A DNA stretch of 6,314 bases from Actinomycetota bacterium (GTDB taxonomy: Bacteria; Actinomycetota; Humimicrobiia; Humimicrobiales; Humimicrobiaceae): positions 1 through 6,314 of the forward strand of contig VGAU01000110.1 in NCBI GenBank assembly GCA_016870675.1, read 5' to 3'. Below, piece after piece: positions 1-5,265 of the stretch. The first letter of the stretch is position 1; each line of letters begins with the position of its first letter. The notes beneath the pieces were generated by a model. That model did no database searches, had not been told where the DNA came from, and saw only the letters and a program-made list of their open reading frames with translations. The translations under genes and the position numbers were made by a program.

Positions 1-459
1 TAGAGAATAGGTGTAAGAATCAGAAACCTTATTTTTAATTCTACTTTCAATAACGCCGTACAGCTCATCGAGTATATTTTTTTTCGAGTTCTCTTTGAAA
101 TATTTTTTAAAATCTAAATTATTATCAATATTTTCCAGAGTTCTGTAAAAGCAGCTTTTCATCCCGGTATGACAGGCATTTCCTACCTGTTCTACACTAA
201 TAAGCAAGGCATCCCCATCACAATCATATTTTATTTCTTTTATTTTCTGTATATTTCCTGAGACTTGCCCTTTATTCCAGAGCCTTTTTTTTGTTCTGCT
301 CCAAAACCAGGTTGTTCCTGTACTAAGGCTTTTTTTAAGAGATTCTTTATTCATATAAGCCAGCATAAGAACTTCATTTGTTTTATAATCCTGGATTACA
401 GCCGGGATTAGACCAGTATTTTTATTCTCTTTTGTATTAATTTTTTTACCCTTTTTCAT
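1..459 (-). CDS. hisIE: Bifunctional phosphoribosyl-AMP cyclohydrolase / phosphoribosyl-ATP pyrophosphohydrolase (HisIE), 3' end cut by window
   Basis: Cytoplasmic enzyme for steps 2 and 3 of histidine synthesis: the HisE part hydrolyses PR-ATP to PR-AMP, and the HisI part opens the adenine ring. I translated 153 residues from the ATG at 459 to the window edge with no stop. The HisI domain covers about residues 15-110: FWSRTKK (52-58), LWNKG then SGN (60-69), the metal motif DCDGD (79-83) and GNACHTGMKSCF (93-104). The three cysteines expected to bind zinc (C80, C96, C103) and the three aspartates of DCDGD are present. From about residue 129, ILDELYGVIESRI followed by SYTYSL matches the start of a HisE domain, so this is a fusion; the rest of HisE lies beyond the left edge. 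It starts 35 nt after hisF and is probably cotranscribed. The start is chosen because the ATG is preceded by SD-like sequences and by no earlier in-frame start. Confidence 0.95.
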   Translation of the reverse strand, partial: MKKGKKINTKENKNTGLIPAVIQDYKTNEVLMLAYMNKESLKKSLSTGTTWFWSRTKKRLWNKGQVSGNIQKIKEIKYDCDGDALLISVEQVGNACHTGMKSCFYRTLENIDNNLDFKKYFKENSKKNILDELYGVIESRIKNKVSDSYTYSL

Positions 460-461
460 AA

Positions 462-478
462 CTCCTTAATTCCTTTTT
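462..478 (-). promoter_or_regulatory. Double Shine-Dalgarno-like sequence before hisIE
   Basis: Read on the minus strand, the 20 nt before the hisIE ATG hold two purine-rich elements: AAAAAGGA (478-471), ending 11 nt before the ATG, and AAGGAG (467-462), ending only 2 nt before it. The stronger match is closer than ideal and the weaker one is farther. No alternative in-frame start codon fits AAGGAG better, so the ATG at 459 is kept. Confidence 0.45.
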
Positions 479-494
479 ACATTACATCAGTTTT

Positions 495-1253
495 TTATAT
501 CCTTACATTTATTCCTTCAGATTTTAAATACTCCTTAGCTTCTCTTATCCTATATTGTCTATAATGAAAAATAGATGCTACCAGAACTGCATCAGCACCT
601 GCATATTTAATTACATCTCTTAAATGTTCCAGTTTTCCAGCTCCACCTGAAGCTATAACCGGTATGTTTACAACAGATGTAACTGCACCGGTAAGGTCTA
701 TATCATAACCATCCTTTGTTCCGTCCTTATCCATACTTGTAAGCAATATTTCACCTGCTCCAAGCTCTTCTACCCTTTTTGCCCAGTCAACTGCATTTAT
801 ACCGGTAGGAGTTCTTCCTCCATTTAAATATACCTCCCAGAAATCTTTATTCTTATATTTTGCATCAATAGCAACCACTATACATTGACTCCCAAAAATC
901 TTTGAAGCTCTGTTTATTAAAGAAGGATCCCTGACCGCAGCTGTGTTTATTGAAATCTTATCAGCGCCTTTTCTTAATATTTCCCGTATATGTTCTATCC
1001 TGCTTATACCTCCACCTATCGTATATGGTATAAATACTTTTTCGGCAGTCTTACTTGCAAGATCAACTACTGTTTTTCTCCTTTCGTGGGAAGCTGTTAT
1101 ATCTAAAAATACAATTTCATCAGCGCCCTCCTTATCATAGAAAGCTGCCAGTTCTACCGGATCACCCGCATCCTTTATATCCACAAAATTTATACCTTTT
1201 ACTACTCTTCCCTTATCTACATCCAGACAGGGAATTATTCTTTTAGTTATCAT
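495..1253 (-). CDS. hisF: Imidazole glycerol phosphate synthase cyclase subunit HisF
   Basis: This (beta/alpha)8-barrel subunit takes PRFAR plus ammonia delivered from HisH and makes imidazole glycerol phosphate and AICAR. At 252 aa it has the usual length. The opening MITKRIIPCLDV carries catalytic D11, and VVAIDAK carries catalytic D130. FLDITAS (49-55), the phosphate-binding glycine runs GGG (80-82) and SGGAG (202-206), LTSMDKDGT (171-179) and GADAVLVASIFH (219-230) are all typical. By eye against Thermotoga maritima HisF, the ammonia-gate residues R5, E46, K99 and a glutamate at 168 (E167 there) are kept, as is D98, which contacts HisH. The ATG overlaps the hisA stop as ATGA, which implies translational coupling. 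It ends 35 nt before hisIE. Confidence 0.98.
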   Translation of the reverse strand: MITKRIIPCLDVDKGRVVKGINFVDIKDAGDPVELAAFYDKEGADEIVFLDITASHERRKTVVDLASKTAEKVFIPYTIGGGISRIEHIREILRKGADKISINTAAVRDPSLINRASKIFGSQCIVVAIDAKYKNKDFWEVYLNGGRTPTGINAVDWAKRVEELGAGEILLTSMDKDGTKDGYDIDLTGAVTSVVNIPVIASGGAGKLEHLRDVIKYAGADAVLVASIFHYRQYRIREAKEYLKSEGINVRI

Positions 1254-1987
1254 TGTCCCAGTCCAATCTCTATTGCTTTTCTTAAATTAATTTTAGCTTT
1301 TTCTTCGTATAAAGCTTTTCCTATTATTATTCCGCTAATCCCCATATTTTCTATTTTTTTCAAATTAATAATGTCCTCCAGGCTCCCTATCCCACCTGCA
1401 ATTATAAATTTCATTTTAGAACTTCCTAAAATTTTCTTAATAAATTCAAGATTAACACCTTTAAGTATGCCATCCCTTGATATATCTGTAATAATTACTT
1501 CCATTACACCTAATTTTTCCACTTTTTTTATAAATTTAAATATGCTGTTTGCAGATTTTTTTTGCCACCCATTTTTAAAAATCATTCCATTTCTACCATA
1601 ATCAAGACTCAAAATCACCCTGTTTTTATAATCTGAGATGCTCTTCTTTAAGAAATCTATATCTTCTATAGCTTTAGTTCCCAGAATAACTTTATCTATA
1701 CCGTTTCCAAGAACCTTTTTGATTGCTTCAGAATTTCTAATTCCTCCTCCATACTGTATTTTTATATCTATTTTCTGTTTTATTCCAAATGCTACTTTCA
1801 GATTCTCTGTCTTGCCAGTTCTTGCACCATCCAGATCAACAATATGCAGCCATTCTGCCCCCTCTCTTTTCCATTTTTCTGCTACCTCGACGGGGTCGTC
1901 AAAATATTTTTTTTTGGTATCAAATTTACCTCTGGTCAGTCTGACACAAGCACCGTCAATCAAATCTATTGCTGGTATTATTATCAT
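1250..1987 (-). CDS. hisA: 1-(5-phosphoribosyl)-5-[(5-phosphoribosylamino)methylideneamino] imidazole-4-carboxamide isomerase HisA
   Basis: Cytoplasmic (beta/alpha)8-barrel isomerase that converts ProFAR to PRFAR, the substrate of HisF. With the start at 1987 it has 245 aa, normal for the family. It begins MIIIPAIDLIDG with catalytic D8; the second catalytic aspartate is D129 in ILSLDYG (125-131). HIVDLDGA (48-55), GGGIR (80-84), DISRDG (168-173), AGGIG (197-201) and IIGKALYE (221-228) are the expected strands and phosphate-binding loops. A longer frame begins at an ATG at 2014, but family members start at the MIIIPAID position, and that ATG has AAAGGA at good spacing. Its A overlaps the last base of the hisH stop (TAATG). 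Its stop overlaps the hisF start by 4 nt, so hisH-hisA-hisF look translationally coupled. Confidence 0.96.
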   Translation of the reverse strand: MIIIPAIDLIDGACVRLTRGKFDTKKKYFDDPVEVAEKWKREGAEWLHIVDLDGARTGKTENLKVAFGIKQKIDIKIQYGGGIRNSEAIKKVLGNGIDKVILGTKAIEDIDFLKKSISDYKNRVILSLDYGRNGMIFKNGWQKKSANSIFKFIKKVEKLGVMEVIITDISRDGILKGVNLEFIKKILGSSKMKFIIAGGIGSLEDIINLKKIENMGISGIIIGKALYEEKAKINLRKAIEIGLGQ

Positions 1988-2604
1988 TAACCTTTTTCCT
2001 TTACTATATTCCAAAAATTTTCTAGCAGTCTTAAACCGCCAGTACTGCTTTTTTCCGGATGAAATTGAAACCCGTAAATATTGTCATGTTCAATACTTGC
2101 TGCTATTTCAATACCATAATCTGTGGTACTGCTTACAACATATTTGCTTCCCGGTATAATATAATATGAATGAACAAAATAAAAATTGTCCCCCTCTTTT
2201 ATTCCGGAAAGTATTTTGCTATTCCTTTTTAATATCTTTAATTGGTTCCACCCCATATGCGGTACTTTAACAAACTGCGGTATTTTCTCAACAGAACCTT
2301 TTAATATACCGAGCCCCTTGTTTTTACCATTTTCCAGGCTATACTCAAAAAGCAGCTGCATTCCCAGACATATCCCTAAAAAAATTTTCTTTCTTATATT
2401 TTCTTTTAAAACTTTAATCAGATTCAATTTTTTAAGATTTTTATATGCATCCTTATATGCACCGACACCCGGCAGTACCAGCGCTTTAGCGTTACTTATT
2501 ACTCTTGCATTGCTGGTTACTCTGACATTAGCGCCAATTCTCTTAAAAGCATTTTTCACACTGCTGATATTACCCATATTATAATTTATTACTGCAATAT
2601 ACAT
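1987..2604 (-). CDS. hisH: Imidazole glycerol phosphate synthase glutaminase subunit HisH
   Basis: Class I (triad) glutamine amidotransferase that hydrolyses glutamine and passes ammonia to HisF. At 205 aa it is typical in length. It opens MYIAVINYNMGNISS. The oxyanion-region motif PGVGAY is at 45-50, the nucleophile elbow GICLGMQLL at 77-85 with catalytic C79, and the remaining triad in FQFHPEKS with H182 and E184. K185 corresponds to the lysine that pairs with HisF D98 in the Thermotoga complex. VPHMGWN (114-120) and FVHSYY (143-148) are also characteristic. Start: ATG at 2604 with AGGA 5 nt upstream. The stop TAA shares a base with the hisA ATG. It follows hisB after an 82-nt gap, the largest inside the his block. 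Confidence 0.97.
   Translation of the reverse strand: MYIAVINYNMGNISSVKNAFKRIGANVRVTSNARVISNAKALVLPGVGAYKDAYKNLKKLNLIKVLKENIRKKIFLGICLGMQLLFEYSLENGKNKGLGILKGSVEKIPQFVKVPHMGWNQLKILKRNSKILSGIKEGDNFYFVHSYYIIPGSKYVVSSTTDYGIEIAASIEHDNIYGFQFHPEKSSTGGLRLLENFWNIVKEKG
1997..2002 (-). promoter_or_regulatory. Shine-Dalgarno that decides the hisA start
   Basis: AAAGGA on the minus strand ends 9 nt before the ATG at 1987. It lies within the last codons of hisH and supports the shorter HisA start over the upstream in-frame ATG at 2014. Confidence 0.6.
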
Positions 2605-2665
2605 TTTAATCCTGTTATATCCTGATCCGGTATTTTATTTTTGATTTATCATTAATGTTACTTAG

Positions 2666-2683
2666 GTAAAACCGGTCTTTTAC
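2666..2683. repeat. Small inverted repeat just after hisB
   Basis: Plus-strand GTAAAA (2666-2671) and TTTTAC (2678-2683) form a perfect 6-bp stem around a 6-nt CCGGTC loop, starting 3 nt beyond the hisB stop. No T-run follows in either direction, so it is not a standard intrinsic terminator. It could be a processing or mRNA-stability stem in the hisB-hisH gap, or chance in AT-rich DNA. Confidence 0.3.
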
Positions 2684-2686
2684 AAC

Positions 2687-3271
2687 CTATATTAAACCTT
2701 TAGTTGAAGGTATGGTACCGGTTCCTGACTCCCTGCTTGCATCATGGAGAACAATACTAAAAGCTTTAAAGATTGCTTCTATGATATGGTGAGAGTTTAA
2801 GCCAGTATTTTTATTTATATGAAGATTTATAAAACTATTATTAACCAGAGCCCTGAAAAATTCTTCAATTACGATGGTCTCCATTCCATCAAGTTTCTCA
2901 TATTCCACATCAACATTATACCTCAGATAAGCTCTTCCTCCTATATCAATGGATACAGTTACCTCTGCCTCATCCATTGGTAATAAGATATATCCGAATC
3001 TTTTAATTCCTTTTTTATTTTTCAGGCAGTCAAAAATAGCCTTACCCAGACAAATGCCTACATCTTCCACTAAATGGTGGCAGCCCGCCTCCAGATCACC
3101 GGAAGCCTGGAGTTTCATATTAAAATTGCCATGTCTGGTAAAGCTTTCAAGGATATGGTTAAAAAAAGGTACTGAAGTCTCTATATCCGCAATTCCACTA
3201 CCATCCAGATCAAATTCAAGTGTTATGTTAGTTTCTTTAGTCTTTCTAATTATTTTTGTTTTTCTTTTCAT
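2687..3271 (-). CDS. hisB: Imidazoleglycerol-phosphate dehydratase HisB (monofunctional)
   Basis: Manganese-dependent dehydratase that turns imidazole glycerol phosphate into imidazole acetol phosphate. At 194 aa it is the single-function form, without the N-terminal histidinol-phosphatase domain found in enterobacteria. It shows RKTKET (9-14), DLDGSG (21-26), FFNHILESF (36-44) with H39, the metal motifs HHLVE (65-69) and HHIIE (161-165), H151, PMDEA (98-102), EEFFRAL (136-142), FKAF (168-171) and the C-terminal STKG (189-192). Usual family residues altered: N38 where Asp is common, and G63-C64 just before the first HH where Asp-rich sequence is common; the metal ligands themselves are intact. 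Start: ATG at 3271, 10 nt after hisG, with only a weak purine-rich leader (AAAAAGAAAA). It ends with TAG. Confidence 0.97.
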   Translation of the reverse strand: MKRKTKIIRKTKETNITLEFDLDGSGIADIETSVPFFNHILESFTRHGNFNMKLQASGDLEAGCHHLVEDVGICLGKAIFDCLKNKKGIKRFGYILLPMDEAEVTVSIDIGGRAYLRYNVDVEYEKLDGMETIVIEEFFRALVNNSFINLHINKNTGLNSHHIIEAIFKAFSIVLHDASRESGTGTIPSTKGLI

Positions 3272-3281
3272 TTTTCTTTTT

Positions 3282-3929
3282 TTATTTTATTACATTTTTA
3301 ATGTTATTTATAAAATTACTTATTAAATCATATTTAACCCTATAACTTGCAATATTGGCAATTAACCTGGTTGTTGAAACAACAATCTCTTCCATTTCCA
3401 CTAAATTATTCTCTTCCAGAGTCTTACCTGTAGAAGTTATATCCAGTATCTCGTCAGCAATTCCTAAAATAGGAGCCAGCTCTACTGAACCATGCAATTT
3501 TATTATTTCTACCTGTATACCTTTCTGATCAAAATATTTTTTTGCAATGTTTGGATAACTGGTAGCAATTTTTATAGAACCAAAATGCCCGTAATACTCC
3601 TTTACTTTCTCAACACAATCTTTCAGGGTAGCTAAAATTATCCTGCATTTTCCATTTTTTAAATCCAGCAGTTCATATACATTACTTTCCTTTTCCAGCA
3701 GGACATCTTTTCCTGAAAAGCCGATATCACAGGCACCATGTTCAACATATACCGGAACATCCATTGGACGTGAGAGAATATATTGTATTGAATCCTTTCC
3801 AGAATATATAAAAAGCTTCCTGTTTTTTTTCGTCAAGGGCTCTATATCATATCCTGCTTTTTTTAATATATCCAGGCACTGTTCAAATAAATATCCTTTT
3901 GGAATAGCAACTTTAATTCCTTTTTTCAT
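3282..3929 (-). CDS. hisG: ATP phosphoribosyltransferase catalytic subunit HisG, short form
   Basis: First enzyme of the pathway: ATP plus PRPP gives N1-(5-phosphoribosyl)-ATP. At 215 aa it is the short HisG lacking the C-terminal ACT-like histidine-binding domain (long forms are about 290 aa), so it needs HisZ for activity and feedback control. The family opening is KVAIPKGYLFEQ (6-17); ARGACDIG-type sequence appears as EHGACDIGFSGKDVL (63-77). The HisG signature runs from 150 to 171: ELAPILG, then ADEILDI, then TSTGKTL. This is the PRPP phosphate-binding loop region. STTRLIAN (185-192) follows. The first 17 nt lie inside the end of hisZ in another frame, which implies coupled translation; the SD before ATG 3929 is weak (AAAGAG). 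hisB follows after 10 nt, with no hisD between. Confidence 0.97.
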   Translation of the reverse strand: MKKGIKVAIPKGYLFEQCLDILKKAGYDIEPLTKKNRKLFIYSGKDSIQYILSRPMDVPVYVEHGACDIGFSGKDVLLEKESNVYELLDLKNGKCRIILATLKDCVEKVKEYYGHFGSIKIATSYPNIAKKYFDQKGIQVEIIKLHGSVELAPILGIADEILDITSTGKTLEENNLVEMEEIVVSTTRLIANIASYRVKYDLISNFINNIKNVIK

Positions 3930-5193
3930 TTTTAAACTCTTTTATAAATTCGCTTGTCTTTTTTACTTTCTTTATATTCTTATTAAGATCAGTTATTTTA
4001 ACACTTTCTAAGTCCGGCTCAACTTCAACAAGTAAATCGCAATCTTTTCCCCCGGCAAAATCTTCCAGATTAGATACATCTTCAAAAGATAATTCTACAA
4101 TAATATCACTATCACGCAACTTGCGAGCCATTCTGATTAATTCTACGTTATTTTTATTATCCCGGCACTTAAGTAAAATCTTTAATCTTTCTCTTAAGTC
4201 CATCTTCTCTATAGCTTTGTGAGCTAAATCAATATCCAGAGCAAATCCAGTCGCAGGAATATCCAATCCAAATTTTTTTATTAGTCCATCATACCTTCCA
4301 CCACTACCCAGGATATCGGTTACATTTGGACAGTAAACCTCAAATAAAAGTCCGGTGTAATAATCAAAATCCCTTATAATACTGAAATCAGTAACAAGAT
4401 AACCTCCACAGTCCAGTTTTTCTAATATATTATATATTCGCTTGAGATAATTAAAACTTTTAATTACTTTTTGCTCTTTTATTTTTGAAATTAAACTGGA
4501 TATTTTCTTAATGTCGCTCTCTGGCTGTATTAATTTTACAAAAATCTCTGCTTTGTCTTTATTTTTTTTATTTAGAAAATTCTCCAGTGCAACAAAGTTT
4601 TTCTCAGCAACTGTCCTTCTAATATATTCACTATCTCCTGGGTTGAGTTTAAACCAGTCACATAATCCTTCAATAAACTCAACATGTCCTAATCCTATCT
4701 TATAATCACGTATATTCAATCCATTCAAAATATTTATTAATATAACCAGAATCTCTATGTCTGACATCACAGCATTTGATGAGCCAATAAACTCCAGACC
4801 TGCCTGATTGTAGACTCTCCTTACACCCTTTTGAATATCTGATTGCCTGAAAGAATCTGCAAAATAACAAAACCTTACAGGCAGCTGGCTTTTCTTTATT
4901 CTCATCCCTGTAAGTCTCGCTATAGGTATTGTCATATCAGTTCTAAGAGATACCGGACTCCCGTCAACATCAAAAAAGTTAATTAGTTTATTTTCCCAAT
5001 TTTTGCCGACTCCGATTGAAATATTTTTTGTATATTCGATTGCTGGAGTTTTAACTTCACCATAACCCCATAATTTAAACTCTCTTTCCATTATTCTTTT
5101 TATGTTATTTCTCTCTCTCGATTCAAACGGAAATATATCCCGTAATCCGAACGGTAATTTAAAAACCCGATTATCTTTTTTATTCCCAAACAT
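3913..5193 (-). CDS. hisZ: ATP phosphoribosyltransferase regulatory subunit HisZ
   Basis: Histidyl-tRNA-synthetase-like protein that assembles with short HisG into a hetero-octamer, activating it and mediating histidine inhibition. It has 426 aa, within the HisZ range. Class II synthetase-fold motifs: LPFGLRDIFPFE (13-24), motif-1 region with VKTPAIEY (47-54), LRTDMTIPIARL (83-94), motif-2 region CYFADSFRQ and GVRRVYNQAGLEFIG (109-137), RDFDYYTGLLFEVY (274-287), and motif-3 region GSGGRYDGL (296-304) with ATGFALDID (314-322). About 90 C-terminal residues follow. It is called HisZ rather than HisRS because of its position directly before and overlapping a short hisG, and because the motif-2 and tail sequences are HisZ-like. 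Start: ATG 5193 with GAGG 5 nt upstream. It is first of the his block. Confidence 0.96.
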   Translation of the reverse strand: MFGNKKDNRVFKLPFGLRDIFPFESRERNNIKRIMEREFKLWGYGEVKTPAIEYTKNISIGVGKNWENKLINFFDVDGSPVSLRTDMTIPIARLTGMRIKKSQLPVRFCYFADSFRQSDIQKGVRRVYNQAGLEFIGSSNAVMSDIEILVILINILNGLNIRDYKIGLGHVEFIEGLCDWFKLNPGDSEYIRRTVAEKNFVALENFLNKKNKDKAEIFVKLIQPESDIKKISSLISKIKEQKVIKSFNYLKRIYNILEKLDCGGYLVTDFSIIRDFDYYTGLLFEVYCPNVTDILGSGGRYDGLIKKFGLDIPATGFALDIDLAHKAIEKMDLRERLKILLKCRDNKNNVELIRMARKLRDSDIIVELSFEDVSNLEDFAGGKDCDLLVEVEPDLESVKITDLNKNIKKVKKTSEFIKEFKNEKRN

Positions 5194-5197
5194 ATTT

Positions 5198-5202
5198 TCC
5201 TC
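5198..5202 (-). promoter_or_regulatory. Ribosome binding site of hisZ
   Basis: GAGGA on the minus strand lies 4-5 nt before the ATG at 5193. It fixes the start of the first his gene; no upstream in-frame ATG competes. Confidence 0.6.
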
Positions 5203-5216
5203 AAATTACTATATAT

Positions 5217-5241
5217 AAAAAATGTATTTTATCACAATACA
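5217..5241 (-). terminator. Weak AT-rich hairpin followed by T-run after the mutase-like gene
   Basis: On the minus strand TGTATT (5241-5236) pairs with AATACA (5228-5223) around a 7-nt loop, and six T residues follow (5222-5217). The shape is that of a Rho-independent terminator lying 25 nt past the stop of the upstream gene, but only one of the six pairs is G-C, so it would be very weak. Read-through into hisZ is plausible. Confidence 0.27.
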
Positions 5242-5262
5242 ATATTTTAAAAAAAGGTTCAA
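5234..5262 (-). promoter_or_regulatory. Possible sigma-70-type promoter for the his genes
   Basis: On the minus strand TTGAAC (5262-5257) and TATTGT (5239-5234) are separated by 17 nt, each matching its consensus at four of six positions. The inferred transcript would start near 5227, about 35 nt before hisZ. In DNA this AT-rich such matches arise by chance, and the candidate overlaps the weak hairpin, so at most one reading may be real. Confidence 0.25.
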
Positions 5263-5265
5263 TTT

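Noticed and set aside
1988..2014. A 9-residue N-terminal extension of HisA starting at the ATG at 2014
   Set aside because: HisA proteins start at MIIIPAID; the ATG at 1987 has a well-placed AAAGGA and gives a TAATG junction with hisH, whereas the longer form would overlap hisH by 28 nt.
2617..2689. An open frame of about 23 codons continuing after the hisB TAG, suggesting readthrough or TAG recoding
   Set aside because: HisB is complete at STKG followed by two residues, the extension resembles no protein, and short open stretches are expected by chance.
943..3326. Several plus-strand open frames across hisF, hisA, hisH and hisB
   Set aside because: They lie antisense to well-recognised genes, have skewed hydrophobic or proline-rich composition, and lack convincing ribosome binding sites and domain motifs.
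4511..4705. Plus-strand 64-codon open frame inside hisZ
   Set aside because: It is antisense to conserved hisZ coding sequence and shows no recognisable motif.
3913..5193. Reading the 426-residue protein as a histidyl-tRNA synthetase (hisS)
   Set aside because: Its direct overlap with short hisG and its HisZ-type motif 2 and tail favour the regulatory subunit, although DYYTG is shared with HisRS.
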